64,000 nucleotides of DNA from Annona cherimola (GCA_030490835.1 CM059971.1:120188564-120252563), one strand, 5' to 3'. Numbered from the stretch's first letter, positions 23,486-35,985 are shown. The notes: generated by a model not told the origin, from the sequence alone. A program made the numbers and translations.

Positions 23486-25110
23486 GGGAAAATTGTAGGG
23501 CTGACTTTCACAGGGAGAGAGAGAGAGAGAGAGCTTCGAAGAGGGTTTATGAATGGGTGTTCGGAAGTTCAGGGCCCTTCCCGTGCCACGCAAGATGCTT
23601 GATCGAATCCGTACACATATCTGTGTGGAGAATGTAGTCATTTAAAGTTATTGAAAATAAGTTAAGGTAGAGTAAAAATAAAAATATATATTTAATTCAA
23701 AAAATTTATATAGTTTAGAACACCTTTTATCTAATCAGAACTTTGATCAAATAACATTGAATGAGGATCGAATATTTTAGATTTTGGTCTCTTTAACTTT
23801 GTGAAATCTCTTTTTGATCCATTAACTTTTTATTTATTTTTTTACACATATTTGATTTTATTGCTTTTAAGGAAGTAATAAAACTTAGAGTGAAAAGTTT
23901 TATAGAATATGAATTTACGTACCCGGGTGAAAATACTCCTTTTTTGTATTTTCTATACAAATGTTAATCTAAGTGTATTTAGAATGTGTATCGATTTTTC
24001 AATTTTTGAATATTTTTTGAATATTTTTTGGATTTTTAAATTATAAAAATGACATTGATTTTAAAAAATTCAAAAAAGTATCTAAAAATCTTCAAAAATA
24101 ATAAAAATTAATACACATATTAAATACACTTAAATTAATATTTGTGTAAACAAAATTTCAAAAAATACAAAAAAGGGCTTAATATACCTGGGTGCACTAA
24201 AGCTGAACACTTCAAGGTGCATGAATCCAAGTTTTAAGGTGTTTTAGGAAGTCATAAAATTATTAATGAAAAATATTTTGTGTAATGGCTTTTGAAATGT
24301 GAAAAAAAGAAGTGATGTAATATAGGATAATGATAATGAGTAAATATAATAAAATTAAAGTAGATAGATAAAACAAATAGGTTAGATGTATAGATAGTTA
24401 CACACAAAAATGATTAAAAAGTATACTAGTTATATATGAATAAATTAATCAATATTTAAAAATTAAGGTATCTATTGAGGGTGAAAATTTTAAGTTAAAA
24501 AGTTTTTTTTTAAATGTTTTTATCGTAAACAAACGCCCCTTGGGTCTTTCCCGTTTGAACTTATAACTTTTGTCCCTTGAGATATTTACATTTGCTTTTT
24601 AATCCCATTGAGTTGAGATTATTACTTTTTAGTCCCAGTTATTGCCTTCGCATTAAGAATTAAGGACCCTTTGAAACCATGTCAAGTAGTGGAGTTGATT
24701 TTACAACAACAACAAAAATAACCTCGAAACACAAGATAATATAGGTTTATAAAATGATGGAAATGTAGTTTATTTCAAACATGATTTCTTCACCTTACAA
24801 AACTCTCGAAATATGAACTCCGCCATGTGTCAGGTAGTTTCACATGCGGGCTTGTACGATCGGAACTTAAGTTTCGATTCCCACATTTGCCATGGAGTAG
24901 TGGCTCAAGGCGGATATAAAAAAAAATTATCCAAGAAACTATTGGAAGCTAACTAGATATATTAGATTAAAATAATGTAAGTATCAATTTGATTATTAAC
25001 ATAGTAGAAGGGGAGAACAAAGTAAAATTGATAGAAATTAAAGAAAAAGTCAAAAGTTGCTACGAAATAATTATATTATGTTGCTTTTAACTTTCAAAGA
25101 TGTTTATGAA
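23486..25110. repeat. 5' flank of the isomerase gene, parent of the duplicated segment
   Basis: The (GA)n run at 23514-23532 lies just upstream of the ATG at 23485. About 23740-23870 and 24543-25110 align with 1846-2540. The intervening 23872-24543 is an insertion missing from the other copy. It contains an old CCCGGG-type foldback element (about 23915-24230, ends ACGTACCCGGGTG and CACCTTGAAG-like) followed by a Tourist-like element (about 24236-24545). Confidence 0.7.
24811..24935 (+). mobile_element. Short SINE-like insertion
   Basis: It contains a pol III B-box-like sequence (GTTTCGATTCCC near 24871-24882), a degenerate A-box region near 24835 and an A-rich tail (AAAAAAAAA, about 24917-24925). 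The paralogous site near 2330 reads straight through from CTCTTGAAAG to AACAGTTGGAAGC, so this piece was added after the segmental duplication. No clear target duplication was found. Confidence 0.55.
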
Positions 25111-27109
25111 TCATGACAGCTTATTAAATAAAATGAAATCTTTATGTATCTATATTTCTATGTGCATCCACGTCTCTAAAATCAACAGAGTAATAGAGAT
25201 TATGGAGTCTTGACAGCATTTTTCTATTGAAATGAAAGGTTTGAACAACTCAATTTAGAGGGTAAGAAATTATGCTAGGATTAAAAGTTTAAAATACATC
25301 GCACTTTCTTTACTACAAGCCTATGACGTGATATATTTTGTCAGATCTTATTCAAAAAAATAACAATATATTTTTTCTTAATTTTCATGTTCATAAAATT
25401 CTTTTTCATCCTTAGCGTATTGTAATATTTTTTCATCTCACAAGTTATATTCTTATCACATCCAAGTGATAAACATTCCAACGAACATTCCAAATGAAAC
25501 ATGAATGGGACCAGTATACTAAATGGAAAAATATCTCTCTGCATTGGAATTTGGAACAAATAATAATAAGAATGAGAAAATATTTATTTAGGGATATTTA
25601 AGCGAAAGTAAAACTTTTCACTCTCTATAACTACATACTTTAAAATTATTTATTGACGTGTTCATATATAGACTAGTATACTTTTTAATTATTTCTATAT
25701 AATTATCCATGCAACTAACGTGTCGATTTTAACTTTATTCTTTTCACTAATCCTCATTACCTTTACGGTATCACATCATTTTATAACAATTTAACGATTT
25801 TTACATAAAAACTTTTCAACGGAAAGTTTCATCACTTCCCGAATACACCTTATGTATAATAAAAATTTATCTATACACATTATTTTCAAGCAACTTAGTA
25901 TATGTTGGAATAGGCTATAATTGGCCCACAGGTTTAATAGCAAACAATCAAAAATAATTCAAAATGCAAAACATAATAATACTGTTAAGAGGAATAGCCT
26001 AGTCTTAAAAACAAATGGTTCGTATAAGAAATGATAAAACTTTTAGATAAAAAAATTTATGTATAAAAATTTTGAATCGGAAAAAAATAATATGTTATGA
26101 CAAGAGTAATGATAAGATGTAAAGTAAGTAAAATTAAAATAGATAAGTTACTTGTGTAGTTAATTAATTATGCAAAAATAATTAAAATACAAGGTAACTA
26201 TTAAGAAATCTGTTTTAATATTCAAAACTATCACAAATTTTTAATTATTATTTTTACATATTTCAATAGAACTAATGCCCTTTTCAAATATTTCTATACA
26301 ATTAACTTATTTATTTTAATTATAATTTTTTTATTCCTCATTATTACTTTTATTAGATCACATTATAATAATATTTTATTATTTTCCAAACACCTGTTAG
26401 TAGCCAAATGCATTGAATATGGCCATTCGGTCGTGAAAGGCCCAAATGGACACGTACGTTGAATACCCGTAATAAATATGATGGATACATCGAATTCGAC
26501 TGTCGTGCTGTCGTGTACCCAAAATGCGTTGCTCGCGTCAGAGATTTCACAATAAATTATTTTCATCTACCTATTACTATAGACTCCACAGAAAAAATTA
26601 ATCTATCCAATCTATTCCGGTTGGTTACGCAACGGCAAGGATACGTTGCATAAGGTACAGGGCAGAGGGAGAATGGGAGAGTGGAAATTTTAAAAAAAAA
26701 AATATGAGAGCGACGTGATATGGCACGAATAAAATAGTAATAACTAGGATAATTGCATAATAAAATAATTGAAAAAATAAAGTAGTTAAAATATGAAAAA
26801 TCATTGGGATACACTCGTTGCACTTCTAATGTGATTACGGATTAATTTTAGTCGGACTATATACCATTTGTATCCTGGTACACATTGTAATTCCTCTCAA
26901 AATTAGATAAGCAAATTGGTCACAATTTAAAGCTTGCTTTAATTTTAAAAATATCAAGAAAGTGTTTGACTAGTAACGGTGGGAATAAAATGTAATGGAT
27001 TGACGTGATAAGAGAAATAAAGAGAAAAAAATAAAATAAAAGTTAGTTATATAAAAAATAGATAATATTTTTATGATTTCGTGAAATTCTTTTTATTTTT
27101 GAAATGGTC
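25111..27109. other. AT-rich intergenic DNA with MITE remnants
   Basis: Tourist-like remnants lie near 25605-25853 and 26020-26395. 26470-26655 resembles 6520-6690, the outer part of the segmental duplication. No gene was recognised. Confidence 0.55.
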
Positions 27110-27329
27110 GTTCTTGATGAAAAATTTAATTAATTCATTATATTTAATATCATTTATTTAACTATGCGATTAAGTTTCATTACAATCTAATATTTGGATT
27201 GGACACACTTGCTCAAAAATAATGCATTTTCGCGTAAATTATGAAAAACGCTTAAATTTATTTATACATGTATTGAAATGTATTATTGATATTTTAAATG
27301 GTTTAGATGATCGAAAAACTACTTTAAAG

Positions 27330-29047
27330 CAATGTTGTCAGAACCGAACCGGTGATTGAACCGGTAAAGGAACTGGTCTAGTTCGAACCGGTTCGACCGG
27401 TTAAGCGAACTGGTTCGAATCGGTGACGTCAGCATAACATATTTATGATGTCATAAATATTAAATTATTTTTAAATTTTAAGTAAATATATTGATAAATT
27501 AATGTTAATTTAACACATGTAAAATGATTTTGAGCCCTTTATAAGGTCATTTATATCTTAATTACAAAATTTGAAATCTAAATAATGAGATTTAATGAAA
27601 TCTACCTTATCAAACAGCGTCTAACAGCGTCTAACAGCATCTAACAGCATCTAACGACATCTAACAGCATATAACTTTTGATATTAATAAGTTAATCATA
27701 ATTTAACACCTGAAATATGATACTCAGCTCTTCATAAGGTCATTTATACCTTAATTATAGAACTTAAAACCCAGATAATATGATTTAATGAAATTCACCT
27801 TAATCTAATAGCGTCTAACAACATCTACCGATATTTAAGGAGCACTCAAATTTTATGAAATAAATAAAATATTAAAAATAAAGAGCACAAAAACAAAGGG
27901 GGGAGGGGGAAAACACAAGAGTAGAGAGAACAGAAAGCATCGTAAGAAGTCAAAAGCATGAGAAGGATTCATCTAAATACAGGTCGGATTCAGAAGTAGC
28001 CACAAGTGAGGAGGAAGAAGGAAGGCGAATAAAGCACAGGGTGGATAAGCAAAGCAGGAAATCAAAACATTCATCTGGGAAGAAGCTGAATTTGGAGGGT
28101 GCATCAAGGAAAGAGGAAGATGAGAGAAGTAGAATTGATCAAGCATTGGACCATCCCAATAAGCCGAGGCATTCGTCCAAGGACCATAAAGAATTTTTAG
28201 GAACCAGGATAGAAGATAGAAGGACTGGGCATTCTAGTTCTAATGTTGGGTCGGAGGGTAGTAGTGCGAGAGATGACATGCTGTCAAAGCAGCACAGATT
28301 GCACGCACCATAAGCAACATCGGACTGCATCTAAGCTATTAGAGGGAGAGAAAGCAGCATGAGCACGAGAGATGATGCTTGATGCGGAAGTTCATGAAGA
28401 GCAACGGTGGAAGCGGTTGAAGAAGGCATCAAAAGCTGATGCTTTGGAAAAAATAAGGCAAGCGCGACTGACAGCAGGAACTTTTTGGATGCTGCTCAGA
28501 GAAGCGTCAATGGAACAGAGGCCGGAGTCGCCGGAGCTGCTGGTCGGCAAGGGGAAACAAAAACTGAGAAGAAGTTGAGACGAAGGGACGACCAGCAGAA
28601 GCTGAGACGTGGCTGAAACCGACGAAGCTGAAACCGAGAAGAAATTGAGCCCTGGTCATGCTGCTGCTGGACGCGGCCTCGCGGGACGACCAGACGAGTT
28701 GTTGGCTTGTTGCTGGCTTGCTGCAGAGTGCAGACGACCGGCCAGACGAGAAGAGGCGAGCTGCTGCTGCGATTGCGAGAAGCCGAGAAGACAAAGATTA
28801 GGGATTTGAGGATTACCGATTTTCCCGATTGTGAAATTTGGGAGGAGCCGTGCCATGCGCCCGTGCCCATGCCCCTGGTTTTTTTTCTTTTTTTTAACGA
28901 ACCAGTCCAACCGTATATTGCGGTTCAACCGCCGGTTTGACGGTTTTTACGGTTTATATGTATTGAACCGAACCGTATGCTATCGAACCGGATTGGGGAC
29001 CGGTTCCCGGTTGGACCGGCCGGTCCGGTCCGGTTTTAATAACACTG
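27330..29047. mobile_element. Non-autonomous hAT-type transposon, 1.72 kb, with captured host DNA
   Basis: The ends CAATGTTGTCAGAACCG and CCGGTTTTAATAACACTG, with a perfect 8 bp duplication CTTTAAAG (27322-27329 and 29048-29055). It belongs to the family of 4491-6372 but lies in the opposite orientation: its left 500 bp match the right part of that element, and its last 150 bp match the other's start. The interiors differ completely. A 12 bp repeat (core CAGCATCTAA) occurs about five times at 27614-27675. The element is inserted in an AT-rich dispersed repeat whose halves lie at 27110-27329 and 29056-29260. Confidence 0.88.
27905..28470 (+). pseudogene. Captured fragment of an Arg/Ser/Lys-rich protein gene
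   Basis: A reading frame inside the hAT element encodes DKQSRKSKHSSGKKLNLEGA, DERSRIDQALDHPNKPRHSS and similar charged low-complexity text. The piece at 28372-28470 reads VHEEQRWKRLKKASKADALE. The frame breaks near 28310 (stop after HRLHAP) and continues only with shifts. The style is that of nuclear RS-domain or RNA-processing proteins, but I cannot name the parent. The composition contrasts sharply with the AT-rich transposon ends, which is why I infer capture. Confidence 0.55.
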
Positions 29048-29055
29048 CTTTAAAG

Positions 29056-30518
29056 TCGGTATTTTAATATTGAATCATTTCATTACGTTGATTTTACACA
29101 TTTATAAATGAAACTCGTATACAGTAAAATTTAAAAAATAAAATAGTTTTTAAAATACTATAAATTATGTTAAATATAATGGATTGAGTGAATTTTCTGT
29201 TAACTATCAATATTTTAAAAATTGAAAGGATTTTATAGAAGCGTCACCCATAAAAAATATATAATAACTTAAAATATAAATTTATTAGATAGCTGAAATG
29301 TAAAATACACGAACAAGACGAATAAAATGATGATTTTTTTCCACCGATTAACGAAGGGAGCCTTTGTAAAATCAAAATGACCCTTACCTTTTCCTGAAAA
29401 TTTGCAACTCCCTGTACCCAAGGTCGAGATGGGGATTAGGATGCTTCGCCAATAATTCCGTTTGCGTAGTTGAAAACTCCAGACTCCAGCTCGGTTCGGC
29501 AGCACAAATGGCGGGCGCCGCCTCAAATCTGATGTCGTCACCGAGTCCAGCAAACCATCAAGTCCACCGGTAAACCTATAAATAAATATATATTTTTTTA
29601 TAAAAAAATTACCATGTCCGGGTTTGGCTCGTGCTTCCAATGGGTGTCTCTTTTACCTTCCTCCCACGTGAAATTTATTAGTAATTTCCCGAATTTACGA
29701 TGAGTTTGAGAAAAGGGGAACAGTAAGGAAAAATTCCAGCGAAAAGGCTTTTAAAACTTACCCGGCAGCATTGTGATATAATAGAGATGATAGTTAAAAG
29801 TGAAACAAATAAAGTTACAATATCCAGAGTGCACTTGGCACGTTAAGAAGGATTCGTTTGGTTGGAAGTAAAATTTTTTGATAAAAAGTTTTCGAATTGA
29901 TAAAAAAAATGACGAAACATGATAAGAATAATGATGAAATGTAAATAAAATAAAGTTAAGATAGATATATTAGTTGTACAAGTAGTTGCGTTAAAATAAT
30001 TAAAAAGTTTGATAGTTTATATAAAAAATATGCAAAATAATTTAAAAACATGGTAAATATAAAAAAATTGATTGAAAATTTTTTATCAACATTTTTAGTT
30101 TAACCAAACAGACCCGAAATATGATAATCTAAATATTTTCGTTCTCTATAAACACTCTATTTTCTACTCTTTTTTTTCATATATTCTTACTTCTTAATCG
30201 CTTATCTATGGCTACGTATATAATTATTTTATCTATTTTAACTTTGAGAGTGTTTAGGAATTGATAAAATATTTGAATGAAATTTTTTTTATCGTAAAAG
30301 TTTTTAAAATTGAAGAAAATAGAGTGATATGATAAGAGTATCGGTAATAAGGTTAAAATAGATACGTTAGTTGCATTGATAGTTTTATATAAATGATTAA
30401 CAAATATGATGATTGTATAGAAAAATATGAATAAATGGCTACAAAATAAGATAATTATGAAAATTAATTTTTTTTTATCTCCCTACCGCCTGCACTTTGC
30501 TTGCACCAACGAAATAGG
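29056..30518. other. Intergenic DNA with MITEs and a possible lone first exon
   Basis: 29056-29260 is the second half of a split dispersed repeat. At 29509 on the plus strand an ATG in good context (CACAAATGGCGG) opens MAGAASNLMSSPSPANHQVH, followed by a possible donor (CCG|GTAAAC) at about 29571. No continuation was found, so it may be a relic or chance. Tourist-like sequences fill 29850-30115 and about 30243-30480. Confidence 0.4.
29850..30115. mobile_element. Tourist-like MITE
   Basis: The ends are GGATTCGTTTGGTTGG and the inverse of GGGTCTGTTTGGTTAAAC, flanked by the 3 bp duplication GAA (29847-29849 and 30116-30118). It is non-coding, 266 bp, with the AAAGTTTT-rich arms of its family. 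A 3 bp duplication fits the PIF/Harbinger class. Confidence 0.7.
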
Positions 30519-30928
30519 GGAGTCCAATCCAGTGCACCCGGGTGCATTCAGCCTCAATGCACCCGGGTGCACTGCACCTATTTTTTTTATTTTTTTTTGA
30601 AATTTTTTTCATGAATCTGTTAATATAGGTTTATTTAACATATGTATCAATTTTTACTATTTTTGGAGATTTTTAGATATTTTTTTTAGATTTTTTAAAA
30701 TCAGTGGCATTTTTCGTAATTTTAAATTACCGAAAATGCCACTGATTTTAAAAAATCTAAAAAATATATCTAAAAGTCCCAAAAAATAGTAAAAATTGAT
30801 AAATATGTTAAATAAACCTAGATTAACCATTGTATATAAAAATTTTCAAAAAAAAATAAAAAAAAATAGGTGCAGTGCACCCGGGTGCATTGAGGCTGAA
30901 TGCACCCGGGTGCACTGGATTGGGCTCC
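30519..30928. mobile_element. MULE-type foldback MITE, complete, 410 bp
   Basis: Same family and palindromic structure as 14926-15336, with the two CCCGGG palindromes at each end. The outer bases are GGAGTCCAATCCAG and the inverse of GGAGCCCAATCCAG. It is flanked by a perfect 9 bp duplication CGAAATAGG (30510-30518 and 30929-30937). Confidence 0.9.
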
Positions 30929-31019
30929 CGAAATAGGATCCCCAAATAATTCATTCTTAAAAAAATTGTTGAATGTCTTTACAAGTTGCTTCCAAAATAC
31001 AATGAGGATATTTGAATTC

Positions 31020-31420
31020 CAAGTATGCTCCTCACTATTTGCTGCTAGAGCATATCTAACTAAGTTGTGAGCTATAAATTACATACATGATTTTCACACG
31101 TGATTTTACAAAACCTGGTCGTTTTAACATCATCTTTTATAACTTCAAATAAGTGACCACTTGAGGATATAACTTGACTACCGTTTGAGAGCCAAGCAAT
31201 AAGGATGAGAAAATCACTTCCACAAAACACACAAAAATAATTTAGATTCTTTAGCCAAGAAATGCCCAAAAACATTGCATAAACTTCCAACCATAATAGG
31301 TCATTTCTACCACTCCTCATATAGCATTTGACAGCAACAATTTGACCCAAACTGTCTCTAATAACAATATGGGCACCACAAGTATTCTCATCATCTTTAA
31401 CACTAGCATAAATGGAAATT
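31020..31420 (-). pseudogene. RNase H-like domain relic (LINE-type or stand-alone RVT_3)
   Basis: The minus-strand translation gives ASVKDDENTCGAHIVIRDSL, GQIVAVKCYMRSGRNDLLWL, EVYAMFLGISWLKNLNYFCV and, after one frameshift near 31080, IAHNLVRYALAANSEE. This is the pattern of the plant RNase H-type domain found in LINE-like elements and in many unplaced plant genes. Of the catalytic acids, the first (normally Asp before Ala-Ser) is replaced by Tyr; Glu in LEVYA and Asp in GSD remain. No reverse transcriptase is beside it. It is dead. Confidence 0.75.
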
Positions 31421-33534
31421 GAAAATTTTTAATTTGAAAAGTGTTAGCTTTGAAAAAAAAACCCCAAAAATATTTAATTCGAACTTTTTATTAAATACCA
31501 AACACATTATTTAGTCTTGTAGGGCTTGTTTCACTACATGGGGCTTAAATGGGATAAAAACTAGATAGGGATGTTATATATATTGTGAATGAAAAAATTG
31601 TATTGAAAATATATTAAAAAAAAGTATATTAGACATTTAAAAAGTTATCTTGAGCACATCCGTTCAAAATTTTAAATGCTCTAAACGAGCCCATAAAAAC
31701 ATATTAAAATACTCTTGCATGAAAAATAGACATTTTATGAGGGAATGAGCACATCTATATCGAGAATGCTTCTATGAAACCCTGTTTACACATTATCTCT
31801 TCATTTTTGAATAATCCGCTAGATGAAAAATGTACATTGTCTATTATACTTAACATTATTTATAGTATATTAAAAACTCTTTCACTTGTCGAATTTCATT
31901 ATATATTGTCCCATCTACAAATGTATAAAATTAAAGTGTTAAAATAATTTTAAAGTTTTATTTTCAATATCTGAATCAACTAAAATATCGTTTCTACGTG
32001 TATAAGTGATTTTACTGAGTATATGGATCTAAGCAGTTTCTTAATTTAGATGGATCTAAGCAGTTTCTTAATTTACACATGAATATGCGTAATTTTAAGC
32101 AAATGTGGCTCATGCACATATTTGATTTGGATGAAACTTACTCTTATATATAGACAAATGATGATAAATACAATAAATGAATTGAAGTTTCTATCAAGCA
32201 TAAAAATATAAAATTTGAAGAGATTATATGAAACTGCTTTTATGTAACCATGTGACCTAGCTACATAAAAATAGACCCATATTTATAAATATATAGGAAT
32301 TTCCATAAAGTGCTTATGTGTGAAAAGCACATTTTTATTTTATAGATTTAAAAAAATAAAGGGCTTCCAAAAATGTAGAAGTTTACATATAAACATTTTT
32401 ATCATCAAAACCGCATACTAGTGGAACAACAAGATATTTTAAAAAGGCTCTTGTAACCGGGAGCATTGAGTTTTCATGCTCACAGGACAAATATATCGTG
32501 TCCTCTTGACCAAACATGAAATTTTAATAGTTAGCGATTCAGTGCACCTGAGTGTGCATCGAAGCTTAAATGCAACGTATGCAAGACTTATTTTTAAAAA
32601 AAAATTGAATTTTTTTATAAAATTATTAATTAATATATATTTAATCTACAAGTTAAGTTTTATTATTTTCGAAAATATAATCTTATATTTTTTATTATTT
32701 AAAACAAAGTGGGTTTTAGTCATTTTGATTTTTAAAAAGAAGGGGGTTTTAAATGACTAAAATACTCTTTTTTTTAAATGAGAATATATAGATATTTTAA
32801 ACCTTAATAAATATATTAAATACACATAGATTAACAGTTATATAAAAAAAATTTAAAAATAATTTTTAAAAATTAATTTTGCACCAAAATACAATTAAAT
32901 TTCAATGCATCCAAGCGCATTAAATCACTAATCAATTTTAGTATGCTTGTTTTTTCGCTATTGTAGAATTCATACTTGATTGTTTTAATGAAAAATTTAT
33001 ACTTGATTTAATTACTCCATACTACTATAAAGCGACCTAACTTTTTGTCTACATTTATATCTTGCTATGCAATGCTTCAATACTTTTTCGTAAGCATGGT
33101 AGCTCCACGATCATTCATGCTTTGTAAAATTTTTAAAAAATATAGGAAAAGAAAAATATGAAAAATTAAAGCACAATGAATCATAATAATTGAAAAACTA
33201 AAAATATAAGGCAAACCTTTTCAAAAAAGACACGTTTAACAATGTAAGGAAAAACTCTATAAAAAATAACATATCGAAAAAAAAAGCCACTAACATTGAC
33301 GAGCCTACGCAGAGCCGAGGGTTCGAAAATACTCCCCAAAATTTGAATTATTTTAACCCCTTTGTAATAAGAAAATATTTGTAGTCTTGCAAAATCTAAA
33401 ACGCTAAAAATACATTGGTTTTTAAAACTCGTTCTTTTAAGCTTTGGTGGATGTTCTTGCAAGTCGGAAATTTTTTTTCTTTTTTGAATGCGTAAATTAG
33501 AAACTTTGAATAATATGCAACTTCAAAATTCTAT
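31421..33534. other. AT-rich intergenic repeats
   Basis: 31740-32250 is another copy of the dispersed AT-rich family. A 27 bp direct repeat (core ATGGATCTAAGCAGTTTC) lies at about 32023-32075. About 32530-32930 is an old foldback element of the CCCGGG group, its ends reading TTAGCGATTCAGTGCACC and the inverse of GATTAGTGATTTAATGCGC. No gene was recognised. Confidence 0.55.
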
Positions 33535-33955
33535 ATGGACAAATTAGTTGGCAATAGTTACGTAGACCGCCCGACGCTTCCCAGACTACAGGCTGCTGTC
33601 GTAGTCAGTGACGAATTTGGCGTTTGTCCTGGTCACGCCCCTCGTGTTCTGCAGATCGTACAGTCACTGTGGATCCGCGCTCGTGCACTTAGGAGCACAT
33701 ACGAGCACCGTCCGGTTCTTAATCCGGTGGTCAGGACGCACCCCCGTCCGGTTCTCAATCTGGTGGTCAGGACTCAGGAGCCAGGACGCGGGTGCGCAGG
33801 CCCCGACTGTCTGCTTCCGTCTGGAAATCCAGGAACCCCAACCTCATGCATGCACCCACCGGCAACCGGATTGAATTAATTCCGCTTGTGGCTTTGGACC
33901 TTGTGGTCGTGTCGCTCGCGTAGCTTTCAAATCCAGTAACTAACGGCAGGCAAAA
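33535..33955. other. Unassigned GC-rich island
   Basis: About 420 bp of GC-rich sequence stands alone in very AT-rich DNA. It includes a two-copy direct repeat of about 40 bp (core CGTCCGGTTCT.AATC.GGTGG near 33708-33775). A plus-strand frame is open from 33535 to 33879, but the protein resembles nothing I know and the adjacent frames are also open, as is common in GC-rich DNA. It could be a relic promoter, a captured fragment or an unknown short gene. Confidence 0.35.
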
Positions 33956-35985
33956 CATCTTCCAGCCCAGCTTCTGTTTTTGTTTCTTTGTATTCTTTGT
34001 AATTTTTTTTTTCCTTATATTCTTTTGGGCTGCTATTTATAAAGTTAAAATAGATAAACTATTGGTATGAATATTTGAGTATAAATAATTGAAAAGTATA
34101 ATAATTGTATATGAGTTATGGAGAGTTCAAAGTTTTGTTGTGAAGAAACATACCATAATTACCATTCTATCCAAGTAATTATTATCCTTTTCAAAAATTA
34201 TTCTATATATTTTTATTTATACATTCACATCTCTTTACACAACCGCATTGTCTATTTTTTTCCTATTCTTTTTAATCGTGATTATTATCCCAATTACATT
34301 CCATGGCCTTCTAATTTTCCTCTTTTTTCATAATTTTTCTTTATTATCAAACAAAACTATTGGATAATAAAATAAATGGCAAATTATATATATTGACGAA
34401 TTTTACTCATAATTCTACCGAGATTTTAAATTTTTTTAAATATATCCACATCTCTTGCCTAGAATTTCATTTATATCCGTGCTGATAGGAATCCATTAAA
34501 GGGTCATTAGCACCCTATAAAAATGTCCAATATGCTAAAGTTACAATATAACTTGAGGTTAATTTGTTCAAAACTAAAAATTTATATTTAAGTAATATAA
34601 TTTTGTAATTGTAAAATTGCTAAAAATTCATTTAAATGTGATTTTTTAATTATAAAATTATAGTTAGAAATTAACATTTTCGTCATCTCATATAGAGCTA
34701 ACAATCTCTTTCACAAATTTCTAACGACGCTGCATAAGTGAAATTTTAGGCAAACTATTGGGTATAATCGGATTTTTTGAAAATTCGTGAGTATAAATTG
34801 AATTAAGAGTAAAATTCGTAAGTATATGCAAAATATGTCATAAAATAAAAGATGCATCACATTCGATACAATAAAAAAGACAATCTATGGAAAATAAATA
34901 TATTTAATGTGCACAATGCTGCTTAATTTACTTAATCTACGGAGATATTTACGTTCAAAAGAAATCTATGGAGAAATTTTATGCAAAACCTGTTTTGACA
35001 TTTGAAATCTTACAATATTGTGAAATTTGAAAATTTAGTAAATAATGCTAAAATTTATCATATACATTATTGTAGTCCAACTATGGGTGTAAATTAGGTT
35101 GGAGTAAACACAATCCTAACCTACATTGTAAAATCTTAAATCAGTCATACTTTTAACCTTATTTTTTGAACTTTAACCCAACCCCGTTTTAACCATATAA
35201 AAATTAGTTCGGTTTGAATTAAAAATTAGGTTAATAAATATATAATATTTAAAAAACTTTTTCTTAATTAAACCTATTTTAAATATGAATTTATATGAAA
35301 GAATACAAATTAACCATTTTTATAAGAATACTTTCTAATTTATAACTTATACAATAATATAATTACTAAATAATTTTATTTCGAAGTAATAATGTGTAGT
35401 TAATTCATATGTATGATTATTTTTTTAATAATCTATTATATTTCACATTAATATGTGAAATCAATTTGGGTTAGGTTGATAATCATTTAACCAAACCAAC
35501 TAGTTTTTGAAATCAGATCGGTTCAAATCAGATTATATAACTTGCTTATTTCTAAAGCGCTTAACTCAATCTTATCATAAATTAGGTTCAAATCAGATTA
35601 TATAACTTGCTTATTTCTAAAGCGCTTAACTCAATCTTATCATAAATTAGACTAAGTTAGTCAGGTTCAGGTTAATATTAACCCCATTTACACCATTAGC
35701 CTTAACACATTGTGTGCTTTTTTCTACAGTCATTTTCTTTAAATCTTTATATTTTAAACATTATTCAAACATTTCTTAATACCTTTTTCTTGGAAAAAAA
35801 CTAAAAAAATTTAGAAAATGGGTAATGGCACCACCACGATACTCTCGTAAAAAGGGAAAGCAACTCTGGCCATTCAAAAATCAAATGGTGCTAATCTCAC
35901 TAAAAAAAGTTAGCTTTTGATAATCTTTAATAGCCATTTCAAAATCTTTTTTAACAATAAGATAATACTTTAATAAGCAACAACA
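33956..35985. other. AT-rich intergenic DNA with a tandem duplication
   Basis: A segment from about 35085 to 35700 begins GGGTGTAAATTAGGTTGG and ends CCCATTTACACCATTAG, resembling the ends of a small hAT-like MITE, though no target duplication was found. Within it a 65 bp unit (starting GGTTCAAATCAGATTATA) is repeated exactly at about 35520-35650. No gene was seen. Confidence 0.5.

Noticed and set aside
35520..35650. CRISPR-like direct repeats (also the tandem arrays at 47153-47299 and 62877-63030)
   Set aside because: The units are contiguous tandem duplications without unique spacers, in a plant nuclear genome.
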